A DNA stretch of 64,000 nucleotides from Lacisediminimonas profundi (GTDB taxonomy: Bacteria > Pseudomonadota > Gammaproteobacteria > Burkholderiales > Burkholderiaceae_D): contig NZ_VTTH01000004.1 of assembly GCF_008831265.1 (NCBI RefSeq), forward strand, positions 124,001-188,000. Reading direction: 5' to 3'. The notes beneath the pieces were generated by a model. It was not told the DNA's origin. It was given only the letters and a program-made list of their open reading frames with translations, and made no database searches. Shown in pieces: positions 53,203 to 61,775 of this stretch. A program made the position numbers and the translations under genes. How positions within the stretch are numbered: position 1 is the first letter of the stretch; each line of letters begins with the position of its first letter.

Positions 53203-54732
53203 ATGAAAATTACACTATCAAGCATGCTGGCCGCCGGCGCCCTGGCGCTGGCAGTCGGCTTCTCCGGCATGTCGTCGGCAGCCGACATGCCAAAGGCAGA
53301 CGCACCGGCTGCGTCGGCACCCGCTGCAGCAGCCCCCGCAGCCGCGGCAGCAGCACCGGCAGCATCGGCAGTTGCTGCACCCGCTGCCGCAGCAGCACCG
53401 GCCGCAGCAGCACCCGCACCGACACCCAACAAAGGTGACACGGCCTGGATGATGACTGCGACCCTCATCGTCATCATGATGGCTATCCCCGGCCTGGCAT
53501 TGTTCTACGGCGGCCTGGTCCGTTCCAAGAACATGCTGTCGATCCTGATGCAGGTGTTCATGGTGTTCTCGCTGATCATCGTCCTGTGGTGCATCTACGG
53601 CTACTCGCTGGCGTTCACCGAGGGTGGCAGCTTCATCGGCTCGTTCGACCGGCTGTTCCTGAAGGGCATTACGGGCGAGACCAACACTGCCACCTTCAGC
53701 AAAGGCGTGGTGATTCCGGAGCTAGCCTTCGTCGCCTTCCAGGCATCGTTTGCGGCCATTACCTGCGGACTGATCGTTGGCGCCTTCGCCGAGCGCGTCA
53801 AGTTCTCGGCCGTGCTGCTGTTCTCGGTGCTGTGGTTCACGTTCAGCTACCTGCCGGTTGCCCACATGGTCTGGTTCTGGCCTGGCCCGGATGCCTTTAC
53901 TGACGCTGCTGCCGCAGAAAAAGCGACCGCTGCCGCCGGCTGGCTGTTCCAGAAGGGTGCGCTTGATTTCGCCGGCGGTACCGTCGTGCATATCAACGCC
54001 GCTGTCGCTGGCCTGGTTGGTGCCTACGTGATTGGCAAGCGTATCGGTTATGGCCGCGAAGCCATGGCACCGCACTCGCTGACGATGACCATGGTCGGTG
54101 CTTCGCTGCTGTGGGTGGGCTGGTTCGGTTTCAACGCCGGCTCGGCGCTGGAAGCCAGCGGTTCGGCTGCGCTGGCCTTCATCAACACCCTGCTGGCTGC
54201 GGCTGCGGCAACAGTGGCCTGGGTCTTCGCCGAGTGGATGTCCAAGGGCAAGCCTTCGATGCTGGGTGCAGTCTCCGGCGCATTGGCCGGCCTGGTTGCC
54301 ATCACGCCTGCGGCTGGTTTCGTCGGCATCATGGGCGCCCTCGTAATCGGGCTTGTGGCTGGCGTCGTCTGCCTGTGGGGCGTCAACGGCCTCAAGAAGA
54401 TGCTGGGTGCGGATGACTCGCTCGACGTCTTCGGGGTGCATGGCGTGGGCGGCGCACTGGGCGCCATCCTGACCGGCGTGTTTGCTGCGCCATCGCTCGG
54501 CGGCACCGGCATCTACGACTATGTCGCCAACAAGGTTGCGCCCGACTATTCGATCGCCGGCCAGGTCTGGATTCAGTTCCAGGGCGTGCTGACGACCGTG
54601 ATCTGGTCCGGCGTGGTGGCATTCATCGCCTTCAAGCTGGTTGACCTTGTGATCGGGCTGCGCGTGCCGGAAGACCAGGAACGCGAAGGCCTGGATATCA
54701 CCAGCCACGGCGAGTCCGCGTATCACGTGTGA
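53203..54732 (+). CDS. amtB: Ammonium transporter AmtB
   Basis: 509 residues. Signal peptide about 1-25, then an Ala/Pro-only periplasmic stretch (about 28-72) before the first helix, unusual in length. The channel core has eleven membrane segments, with conserved AHMVWFWP (near 224), GGTVVHINAAVAGLVGAY (near 260) and the second His in FGVHGVGGALG (near 410). It transports ammonium, blocked by GlnK at high nitrogen. An intrinsic terminator follows at 54784. Confidence 0.96.
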   Translation: MKITLSSMLAAGALALAVGFSGMSSAADMPKADAPAASAPAAAAPAAAAAAPAASAVAAPAAAAAPAAAAPAPTPNKGDTAWMMTATLIVIMMAIPGLALFYGGLVRSKNMLSILMQVFMVFSLIIVLWCIYGYSLAFTEGGSFIGSFDRLFLKGITGETNTATFSKGVVIPELAFVAFQASFAAITCGLIVGAFAERVKFSAVLLFSVLWFTFSYLPVAHMVWFWPGPDAFTDAAAAEKATAAAGWLFQKGALDFAGGTVVHINAAVAGLVGAYVIGKRIGYGREAMAPHSLTMTMVGASLLWVGWFGFNAGSALEASGSAALAFINTLLAAAAATVAWVFAEWMSKGKPSMLGAVSGALAGLVAITPAAGFVGIMGALVIGLVAGVVCLWGVNGLKKMLGADDSLDVFGVHGVGGALGAILTGVFAAPSLGGTGIYDYVANKVAPDYSIAGQVWIQFQGVLTTVIWSGVVAFIAFKLVDLVIGLRVPEDQEREGLDITSHGESAYHV

Positions 54733-54783
54733 TTGAATCACCAAGGTAGTCTCCTCCGGCAGTATCCCGTTCGCGGGTTTCAG

Positions 54784-54811
54784 AACGCCTCCCTCGGGAG
54801 GCGTTTTTTTT
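54784..54811 (+). terminator. Intrinsic terminator after amtB
   Basis: AACGCCTCCC (54784-54793) pairs with GGGAGGCGTT (54796-54805), and eight Ts follow from 54804. Together with the sigma-54 promoter it bounds the three-gene nitrogen operon. Confidence 0.92.
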
Positions 54812-54951
54812 GGCTGAAGCCTGGTATTGCCGCGGTACTTTAAAAACCTGGCGTCCGTCCCCACCTCTGGTGCCAGCCCCGCTGCAAGCCGAACTCCGCG
54901 TGCATCCGGGAATACCGCTAGAATCTTGCCATCCTGTACCGAAAGCATCTT

Positions 54952-56250
54952 ATGGTTCCCCACCTGGTCACCGCCCTGAACGGCCCCCTGCTCGACCTCG
55001 AGAAGAAAATCCTTGCTGCAACGCCCGCGATCGAACGCTGGTTCCGCCTCGAATGGCAGGAGCACACACCGCCGTTCTACTGCTCGGTCGACCTGCGCAA
55101 TGCAGGATTCAAGCTGGCGCCGGTCGACACCAACCTGTTTCCGGGCGGATTCAACAACCTTTCTCCGGAAATGCTGCCGCTGGCGGTGCAGGCGGCGATG
55201 GCGGCGATCGAGAAATACTGTCCGGACGCCAAGAACCTGTTGCTGATTCCGGAACGTCATACCCGTAACACCTTCTACCTGCAAAATGTCGCGCGCCTGA
55301 TGCAGATATTCCGCCAGACCGGCCTGAATGTGCGGCTGGGCTCGCTGTCGGAAGGTGTGCGCGAACCAACGCCCATCGAGCTGCCGGATGGAACGACCAT
55401 CGTCCTCGAACCGCTCGAACGCCAGGCAAATGGACGCCGCGTCGGCCTCAAGAATTTCGATCCCTGCACGATCCTGCTGAACAACGACCTGTCGGCCGGG
55501 CTGCCGTCGATACTCGAGAACCTGAACGAGCAGAACCTGCTGCCGCCGCTGCATGCGGGATGGGCAGTGCGGCGCAAGAGCAATCACTTTGCCGCCTATG
55601 ACGAGGTGGTCAAGAAGTTCGCCAAGCTGATCGATGTCGACCAATGGATGCTGAATCCGTATTTCGCAAAATGCAGCGGAATCAATTTCCACGAGCGGAC
55701 CGGCGAGGACGCACTGGCCGTCAGTGTCGACGCGGTGCTGGCCAAGATCCGCAAGAAATACAAGGAATACGGCATCAAGGAAACACCGTTCGTGATCGTC
55801 AAGGCCGATGCCGGCACCTATGGCATGGGCATAATGACCGTGCGCGATTCGAGCGAAGTGCGCGACCTGAACCGCAAGCAGCGCAACAAGATGTCGGTCG
55901 TCAAGGAAGGGCTGGAAGTCTCGGACGTGATCATCCAGGAGGGCGTGCACACCTTCGAGCACATCAACGATGCTGTGGCCGAGCCCGTGGTCTACATGAT
56001 CGACCGTTATGTGGTTGGCGGTTTCTACCGCGTGCATGCCGAACGCGGCGTGGACGAGAACCTCAACTCGCCGGGCGCGCATTTCGTGCCGCTGGCGTTC
56101 GCTCACCAGCATGCGCTGCCCGACCTGCTGGCCAAGCCGGGGACCGCCGCCCCGAACCGTTTCTACATGTATGGCGTGGTGGCGCGGCTGGCGCTGCTGG
56201 CAGCGTCGATCGAGCTTGAGAAGACCGACCCCAATCCGGAAATTTATTGA
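54952..56250 (+). CDS. gshA: Glutamate--cysteine ligase (ferrooxidans-type GshA)
   Basis: 432 residues. The sequence follows the proteobacterial GshA family first named from Acidithiobacillus ferrooxidans: PPFYCSVDLRNAGFKLAPVD near 39, NLFPGGFNNL near 62, RRKSNHFAAYDEVVKKF near 204, and FVIVKADAGTYGMGIMTV near 283. It is unrelated to the E. coli-type GshA. It makes gamma-glutamylcysteine, the first step of glutathione synthesis. Its stop TGA shares one base with the gshB ATG. Confidence 0.92.
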   Translation: MVPHLVTALNGPLLDLEKKILAATPAIERWFRLEWQEHTPPFYCSVDLRNAGFKLAPVDTNLFPGGFNNLSPEMLPLAVQAAMAAIEKYCPDAKNLLLIPERHTRNTFYLQNVARLMQIFRQTGLNVRLGSLSEGVREPTPIELPDGTTIVLEPLERQANGRRVGLKNFDPCTILLNNDLSAGLPSILENLNEQNLLPPLHAGWAVRRKSNHFAAYDEVVKKFAKLIDVDQWMLNPYFAKCSGINFHERTGEDALAVSVDAVLAKIRKKYKEYGIKETPFVIVKADAGTYGMGIMTVRDSSEVRDLNRKQRNKMSVVKEGLEVSDVIIQEGVHTFEHINDAVAEPVVYMIDRYVVGGFYRVHAERGVDENLNSPGAHFVPLAFAHQHALPDLLAKPGTAAPNRFYMYGVVARLALLAASIELEKTDPNPEIY

Positions 56251-57188
56251 TGAAGATTGCCTTTGCCGCCGACCCGCTTCCAGGTTTCAAGACCTACAAG
56301 GATTCCACCTACGCAATGATGGTCGAGGCGGCCGCGCGCGGCCACAGCTTGCATGTGTTCCAGCACAAGGACATGGCGATCGTTGGCGGCAAGGTGGTCG
56401 CGACCGTGCAGCGTATCGAGCTGACCGGCGATCTGCTCGACTGGTATCGCGCCGATGCGCCCGAGAACCATCCCTTGTCGGCATTCGACGCGGTGGTCGA
56501 ACGCACCGATCCGCCGTTCAACATGGAATACATCTATGCGACTTACCTGCTGGAATTGGCGGAGTCGCAGGGGGTGCGGGTTTTCAACAAGCCTGAAGCG
56601 ATCCGCAGCCATAATGAAAAGCTGAGCATCGCCCAGTTCTCGCAATTCACTGCGCCGACCATTGTCACCAGCGACGAACGGCGCATCCGTGCTTTCCATG
56701 CCGAGCATCGCGACGTGATACTCAAGCCGCTCGACGGCATGGGGGGCGCCGGGATCTTCCGGGTCGACCGCGAGGGCATGAACCTGGGCTCGATCATCGA
56801 GCTGCTCACCAAAAATGGCCAGCGCACCATCATGGTCCAGCGCTACATTCCCGAGATCGTCAAGGGCGACAAGCGGGTGCTGGTAATCGGTGGCAAGGTG
56901 GTTCCGTACAGCCTGGCGCGGATACCGCAGGCGGGCGAAGTGCGCGGCAACCTGGCCGCCGGCGGCAGTGGTGTTGCGCAAGCGCTGTCGGAGCGCGACC
57001 GCGAGATTGCCGGGACGCTTGGCCCGATTTTGATGGGGCGCGGCCTGTTGCTGGTAGGATTGGACGTGATCGGCGACTATCTGACCGAAGTCAACGTCAC
57101 GAGCCCGACCTGTTTCCAGGAGATACACCAGCAAACTGGTTTCAACGTCGCAGGCATGTTCATCGACGCGCTTGAAGAATTGATGTAG
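56250..57188 (+). CDS. gshB: Glutathione synthetase
   Basis: 312 residues, full length. ATP-grasp fold: KIAFAADPLPGFKTYKDST at the start, VERTDPPFNMEYIYATYLLE near 89, VILKPLDGMGGAGIFRVD near 154, and a C-terminal EVNVTSPTCFQEI near 280. It adds glycine to gamma-glutamylcysteine. Coupled to gshA by a one-base overlap, so the whole glutathione pathway is one unit. Confidence 0.96.
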   Translation: MKIAFAADPLPGFKTYKDSTYAMMVEAAARGHSLHVFQHKDMAIVGGKVVATVQRIELTGDLLDWYRADAPENHPLSAFDAVVERTDPPFNMEYIYATYLLELAESQGVRVFNKPEAIRSHNEKLSIAQFSQFTAPTIVTSDERRIRAFHAEHRDVILKPLDGMGGAGIFRVDREGMNLGSIIELLTKNGQRTIMVQRYIPEIVKGDKRVLVIGGKVVPYSLARIPQAGEVRGNLAAGGSGVAQALSERDREIAGTLGPILMGRGLLLVGLDVIGDYLTEVNVTSPTCFQEIHQQTGFNVAGMFIDALEELM

Positions 57189-57239
57189 CCGCAGGGGGCA
57201 AACAGCCCAGGCGGCCATCACCGGGAAATCGGCACACAT

Positions 57240-57647
57240 ATGGTTGGCATTCTGCTTCTGACGCACGCACCACTGGGTCAGGCATTCATCGACGCGGCAA
57301 CGCACGTGTTCCGCGGCCGGCCCGAGCGGCTGGAGGCGATCGACGTCTCCGCCGACCAGGACACGGCCGAGGTGCGGCGGCTGGCTAGCGAGGCGATCGA
57401 AAGGCTCGATGACGGCGGCGGCGTGCTGGTCATCACCGATGTAATGGGAGGAACGCCGTGCAACTGCACGCTGCAGTTGTGCCAGCCGGGCCATGTCGAG
57501 GTGATTGCCGGCATCAGCCTGCCGATGCTGCTGCGCGCGATCACCTACCGCAACGACACCATCGATGTCGTTATCGAGATGGCCCTGGCCGGCGCCCAGA
57601 ATGGCGCAGTGCGGGTGGATAACCGGGTGCGCCTGTCACCGACGTAA
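57240..57647 (+). CDS. PTS fructose/mannose-type EIIA component
   Basis: 135 residues. EIIA-Man fold with the phospho-acceptor His9 (VGILLLTHAPLG), and ITDVMGGTPCN near 63. The expected EIIB and EIIC membrane partners are absent from the window, and HPr and enzyme I follow, so this looks like a regulatory PTS of the betaproteobacterial type. 51 nt from gshB. Confidence 0.88.
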   Translation: MVGILLLTHAPLGQAFIDAATHVFRGRPERLEAIDVSADQDTAEVRRLASEAIERLDDGGGVLVITDVMGGTPCNCTLQLCQPGHVEVIAGISLPMLLRAITYRNDTIDVVIEMALAGAQNGAVRVDNRVRLSPT

Positions 57648-57691
57648 GCAGACCAACAACCAACAACATCAACGATAGCAGCGATACCGAC

Positions 57692-57961
57692 ATGATCGAG
57701 CAGGAAGTCGAAATCATCAACAAGCTGGGCCTGCATGCCCGCGCCTCGGCCAAGTTGACCCAACTGGCCGCAAAATACAAGAGCGACGTCTGGATGAGCC
57801 GCAACACGCGGCGTGTCAACGCGAAGTCAATCATGGGCGTGATGATGCTGGCCGCCGGCAAGGGCTCGACCGTCAAGCTGGAAATCGACGGACCGGACGA
57901 GGAAGACTGCCTGGACGCCCTGCTGTCCCTGATCCGCGCACGATTCGGCGAGAGCGAGTGA
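57692..57961 (+). CDS. ptsH: HPr phosphocarrier protein
   Basis: 89 residues. Catalytic His15 in NKLGLHARASAKL and a Ser46 in NAKSIMGVMMLA, the site used by HPr kinase. Typical length and fold. Receives phosphate from enzyme I, encoded by the next, overlapping gene, and passes it to the EIIA. Confidence 0.96.
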   Translation: MIEQEVEIINKLGLHARASAKLTQLAAKYKSDVWMSRNTRRVNAKSIMGVMMLAAGKGSTVKLEIDGPDEEDCLDALLSLIRARFGESE

Positions 57962-59736
57962 AACCGGATCCCGCTCAAATGAACAAGACCGGTTCGTCGT
58001 TTACGCTGCACGGCATTCCGGTTTCGCGCGGCATCGCCATCGGCCGTGCCCACTTGTTTGCGCCGGCGGCGCTCGATGTCCAGCATTACCTGGTTCCGGA
58101 AGAGCAGGTCGAGAACGAAGTGCAGCGACTGCAGGATGCGCTGGCCACCGTGCATCGCGAGCTGCAGACGATCTGGACCGACCTGCCGGCCGATGCGCCG
58201 GCCGAGCTCGGCGCTTTCATCGATGTGCATGCGCTGATCCTGTCGGACCCGATGATTTCCGAAATTCCGCTGGAGATCATCCGCAAGCGACACTACAACG
58301 CCGAGTGGGCGCTGGTGACCCAGATCGATGAATTGTCGGCGCAGTTCGAGGAGATCGAAGACGCCTACCTGCGCGAGCGCAAGAACGATATCGGGCAGGT
58401 CGGCGAGCGCGTGCTGAAAGTGCTGACCGGCACTGCAAGCAAGCTTCCCGAGGCCGGTGCCGACGAGTCGATGGCGCACATGATCGTGGTCGCCCACGAC
58501 GTTTCCCCGGCCGACATGCTGCAGTTCCGTCATGGCGCATTTGCCGGTTTCATCACGGACCTGGGCGGGCAGAACTCGCATACGGCGATTGTTGCCCGCA
58601 GTCTCGACATACCGGCCGTGGTCGGCCTGGCCAATGGTTCGACGCTGGTGCTGCAGGACGACTGGATCATTATCGACGGCGACGCCGGCGTGGTCATTGT
58701 CGATCCTTCGCCGCTGGTGCTGAAACAGTACCGCGATCTCCAGCAGCGCCTGATCCGCGAACGCAAGAAGCTGAGCCGTCTGCGCAAGACGCCGGCCGTC
58801 ACAAAGGACGGCACCCCGATCGACCTGATGGCAAACATCGAACTTCCGGAAGACTGCGCCACCGCGATGGAGGTGGGGGCGAGCGGCGTCGGATTGTTCC
58901 GTTCCGAATTCCTTTTCCTCGGCCGCATCCACGCCGGCCGGCTGCCGACCGAGGATGAACAGTTCGAGTCGTACCGCAAAGCGGTGCTGGCGATGAAGGG
59001 GCGGCCTGTCACGATCCGCACGCTCGACATTGGCGCCGACAAGCCGCTGCACCATGCCGATGAAACGGCGCTCAATCCTGCGCTCGGGCTGCGGGCGATC
59101 CGCTATTGCCTGGCCGAGCCGCAGATGTTCCTGACGCAGCTGCGGGCAATCCTGCGGGCATCCGCTTTCGGTCCTATCCATCTGCTGGTGCCGATGCTGG
59201 CGCATGCATTCGAGATCGAGCAGACGTTGGCAATGGTGGCGCAGGCCAAGGCCCAGTTGCGCGAAGCGAAGTGCAAGTTCGACGAGCAGATTCCGGTTGG
59301 CGCCATGATCGAGATCCCGGCCGCCGCGCTGGCGCTTCCCTTGTTCGTCAAGCGCCTGGATTTCCTGTCTGTCGGCACCAACGACCTGATCCAGTACACG
59401 CTTGCGATCGATCGCGTCGACCACGAAGTCGCCCACCTCTACAACCCGCTGCATCCGGCGGTGCTGCAGCTGATCGGGATGACGATCTCGACTGGCGCCA
59501 AGGCCGGCAAGCCGGTTGCCGTTTGCGGCGAGATGGCCGGCGACGTCCGCCTGACCAGGTTGCTGCTGGGTATGGGGCTGCGCGAGTTTTCGATGCACCC
59601 GACGCAGATTCTCGCGGTCAAGCAGGAGGTGCTCAATACAGATCTCGGCCGGATCACTGCCCAGACCCGCAAGATCCTGAAGGCCTACGAGCCGGAAGCG
59701 ATTGCGGAGGCGGTGGCACAGTTGCGGGAGATGTAA
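57958..59736 (+). CDS. ptsI: Phosphoenolpyruvate--protein phosphotransferase (enzyme I)
   Basis: 592 residues from a GTG that overlaps the ptsH stop as GTGA; an ATG at 57979 gives a seven-residue shorter protein closer to relatives. Start of the fold is HGIPVSRGIAIGRAHLF. The active-site His is in GGQNSHTAIVARSL (His208 from the GTG). The PEP site is GASGVGLFRSEFLF near 305, DIGADKPL near 362, and GTNDLIQYTLAIDR near 475. It starts phosphate flow from PEP to HPr and on to the EIIA. Confidence 0.95.
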   Translation: MKPDPAQMNKTGSSFTLHGIPVSRGIAIGRAHLFAPAALDVQHYLVPEEQVENEVQRLQDALATVHRELQTIWTDLPADAPAELGAFIDVHALILSDPMISEIPLEIIRKRHYNAEWALVTQIDELSAQFEEIEDAYLRERKNDIGQVGERVLKVLTGTASKLPEAGADESMAHMIVVAHDVSPADMLQFRHGAFAGFITDLGGQNSHTAIVARSLDIPAVVGLANGSTLVLQDDWIIIDGDAGVVIVDPSPLVLKQYRDLQQRLIRERKKLSRLRKTPAVTKDGTPIDLMANIELPEDCATAMEVGASGVGLFRSEFLFLGRIHAGRLPTEDEQFESYRKAVLAMKGRPVTIRTLDIGADKPLHHADETALNPALGLRAIRYCLAEPQMFLTQLRAILRASAFGPIHLLVPMLAHAFEIEQTLAMVAQAKAQLREAKCKFDEQIPVGAMIEIPAAALALPLFVKRLDFLSVGTNDLIQYTLAIDRVDHEVAHLYNPLHPAVLQLIGMTISTGAKAGKPVAVCGEMAGDVRLTRLLLGMGLREFSMHPTQILAVKQEVLNTDLGRITAQTRKILKAYEPEAIAEAVAQLREM

Positions 59737-59772
59737 GGCGCCGCAGGCCCGGGCGGAGCCCAGGCCCATGGT

Positions 59773-59799
59773 TTGACCCGTCACCCCACATCGTATATT
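59773..59799 (+). promoter_or_regulatory. Candidate promoter of metX leader
   Basis: TTGACC (59773-59778) and TATATT (59794-59799) are separated by 15 bp, somewhat short for sigma-70. It directly precedes the SAM-II aptamer at 59811, so the leader would begin a few bases before P1. Confidence 0.5.
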
Positions 59800-59810
59800 C
59801 TTGATGCCAC

Positions 59811-59906
59811 TGCGCCGATTTGAACGGCGGCCGGAAGGGTAACCGACCCGGCCTACACAGCTTGCGGGCGCAGGGGGCCAGTCCCCATATAAATACGGCT
59901 AAAGCG
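59811..59906 (+). promoter_or_regulatory. SAM-II riboswitch upstream of metX
   Basis: P1 pairs TGCGCC (59811-59816) with GGCGCA (59867-59872). GATTTGA follows, then a variable hairpin GGCCGG/CCGGCC (59829-59853). After P1 come a second insert GGGG/CCCC (59873-59886), ATAAAT (59889-59894) and GCTAAAG (59898-59904). The parts align with the copy before metH while the insert stems have changed with pairing kept. metX is the usual partner of this riboswitch class. A terminator follows. Confidence 0.92.
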
Positions 59907-59929
59907 AGCTACCTGGCAGGTTCCGGATT

Positions 59930-59963
59930 AGCCCGACAAGCTGAATGCTTTTCGGGCTTTTTT
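59930..59963 (+). terminator. Riboswitch-controlled terminator before metX
   Basis: AGCCCGA (59930-59936) pairs with TCGGGCT (59952-59958), and a T run follows. It sits 23 nt after the aptamer and about 40 nt before the metX ATG, the same layout as upstream of metH, and so would be formed when SAM is bound. Confidence 0.82.
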
Positions 59964-60003
59964 GTTTTCTGGCGTTTTGTCCTTTCGCATTCCACCATCG
60001 AAG

Positions 60004-61164
60004 ATGAGTTCAATCGGTATCGTCGCCCCGCAGTCCATGCATTTCAGCGAACCGCTGCCGCTGCAGGGCGGCGCCTTGATCGGCGACTACACCATCGTCT
60101 ACGAGACCTATGGCACGCTGAACCAGGACCGCTCCAATGCGGTGCTGGTCTGCCATGCGCTGAACGCTTCCCACCATGTCGCCGGGTATTACGAAGGTCC
60201 CGACGGCGCCAGGGTCGTCGGCTGGTGGGACAACATGGTCGGTCCCGGCAAGCCGGTCGACACCGACCGTTTCTTTGTCATCGGCGTCAATAACCTCGGC
60301 TCGTGTTTCGGCTCGACCGGACCGATGCATGTCAACCCGGCGACCGGCAAGCCCTACGGTGCGTCCTTCCCGGTGTTGACCGTGGAAGACTGGGTGCATG
60401 CGCAGGCGCGGCTGGCAGACCGCCTTGGCATCAGTCAATTCGCGGCGGTGATGGGCGGCTCGCTGGGCGGCATGCAGGCAATGGCCTGGAGCATGCTGTA
60501 CCCGCAGCGGCTGCGCCACTGCGCCGTGATCGCGTCGACGCCCAAGCTGTCGGCGCAGAACATCGCTTTCAACGATGTTGCCCGCCAGGCGATCCTGACC
60601 GATCCCGATTTCCACGGCGGCGATTTCTACGCCCATGGCGTGGTGCCGCGCAGCGGCCTGCGGGTGGCGCGCATGATCGGCCACATCACCTACCTGTCCG
60701 ACGACGACATGGCCGAGAAATTCGGCCGCGAGCTGCGCGCCGGCGACTACCAGTTCGGCTTCGGCATCGATTTCGAGATCGAGTCCTACCTGCGCTATCA
60801 GGGCGACAAGTTTTCCGAATACTTCGATGCCAACACCTACTTGCTGATCACCAAGGCGCTCGACTATTTCGACCCGGCCCGCGACCATGGCGGCGACCTG
60901 ACCCGCGCGCTCGCGGGCACGCAAGCGGAATTCCTGCTGGTCTCGTTCAGCACCGACTGGCGCTTTGCGCCGGCGCGCAGCCGCGAGATGGTGCAGGCGC
61001 TGGTCAACAACCGGCGGCGGGTCGTGTACGCAGAGATCGATGCGCCGCACGGCCACGATGCCTTCCTGCTTGAAGACAGCCGCTATCACGCGGCGGTGCG
61101 CGCTTACTACGAGCGGGTGTGGGACGAGATCAGTGGCAGCGGCGCGCAGCGGAGGGTGGCATGA
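60004..61164 (+). CDS. metX: Homoserine O-acyltransferase MetX
   Basis: 386 residues, alpha/beta-hydrolase fold. Nucleophile Ser153 in [11 protein letters not shown], Asp318 in FSTDWRFAP and His351 in PHGHDAFL form the triad. [12 protein letters not shown] near 45 and [11 protein letters not shown] near 98 are also typical. It acylates homoserine in methionine synthesis. Many proteobacterial MetX use succinyl-CoA (MetXS), so acetyl or succinyl cannot be settled by reading. The ATG at 60004 gives the expected N terminus. The stop overlaps metW by 4 nt. Confidence 0.95.
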   Translation: MSSIGIVAPQSMHFSEPLPLQGGALIGDYTIVYETYGTLNQDRSNAVLVCHALNASHHVAGYYEGPDGARVVGWWDNMVGPGKPVDTDRFFVIGVNNLGSCFGSTGPMHVNPATGKPYGASFPVLTVEDWVHAQARLADRLGISQFAAVMGGSLGGMQAMAWSMLYPQRLRHCAVIASTPKLSAQNIAFNDVARQAILTDPDFHGGDFYAHGVVPRSGLRVARMIGHITYLSDDDMAEKFGRELRAGDYQFGFGIDFEIESYLRYQGDKFSEYFDANTYLLITKALDYFDPARDHGGDLTRALAGTQAEFLLVSFSTDWRFAPARSREMVQALVNNRRRVVYAEIDAPHGHDAFLLEDSRYHAAVRAYYERVWDEISGSGAQRRVA

Positions 61165-61775
61165 ACTTCGACGACCTGCTGGCACAGCGTCCCGACCTGG
61201 CCTTCATCGCGCACTGGGTGCGCGAGGGATCGAGCGTGCTCGACCTCGGGTGCGGCGACGGCGTCATGCTCGACTACCTGCAAAGCGACAAGCAGTGCAG
61301 CGGATATGGCGTCGAGATCATCGACCAGAAAATCCCGCTGTGCATCGCGCGCGGGGTGTCGGTGATCCAGCAGGACCTGGAAGCGGGACTTGCCATTTTC
61401 GCCAACGAATCCTTCGACACCGTGCTGTGCCTGTCCGCGCTGCAGATGATCAAGGATGTCAAGGACGTGCTGCGCGACATTGCCCGGGTCGGGCGCGAAG
61501 CGATCGTTTCCTTCCCCAATTTCGCCTATTGGCAGCATCGCATGTCCTTGCTGCAGGGACGCATGCCGATCTCGAAAAGCCTGCCCTACCAGTGGTATGA
61601 CACGCCCAACCTGCGCTGCGCAACGATCCCTGATTTCGAGGAACTTGCCAACGAGGTCGGGCTCGAAGTGCTGGAATGCGTCTCGCTCGATGAAGCTGGC
61701 CGGCCGGTGACTTTCCTGCCCACCTGGCGAGGTAGCCTGGCCGTATTTCGCCTCCGCAAGAAGACGCCTGCATGA
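61161..61775 (+). CDS. metW: Methionine biosynthesis protein MetW
   Basis: 204 residues. SAM-methyltransferase-like motif [16 protein letters not shown] near 27, and [20 protein letters not shown] near 140, characteristic of MetW, which is translated with MetX and is thought to support its activity. ATGA overlaps tie it to metX on one side and to the AmpG-like carrier on the other. Confidence 0.93.
   Translation: MNFDDLLAQRPDLAFIAHWVREGSSVLDLGCGDGVMLDYLQSDKQCSGYGVEIIDQKIPLCIARGVSVIQQDLEAGLAIFANESFDTVLCLSALQMIKDVKDVLRDIARVGREAIVSFPNFAYWQHRMSLLQGRMPISKSLPYQWYDTPNLRCATIPDFEELANEVGLEVLECVSLDEAGRPVTFLPTWRGSLAVFRLRKKTPA

Noticed and set aside
53722-56112. 796-codon open frame on the minus strand across amtB and gshA
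   Set aside because: It spans two confident genes on the other strand and an intrinsic terminator, and has no recognisable family.
57571-59784. 737-codon minus-strand open frame opposite ptsH and ptsI
   Set aside because: Antisense shadow of well-conserved PTS genes; no ribosome site and no domain.
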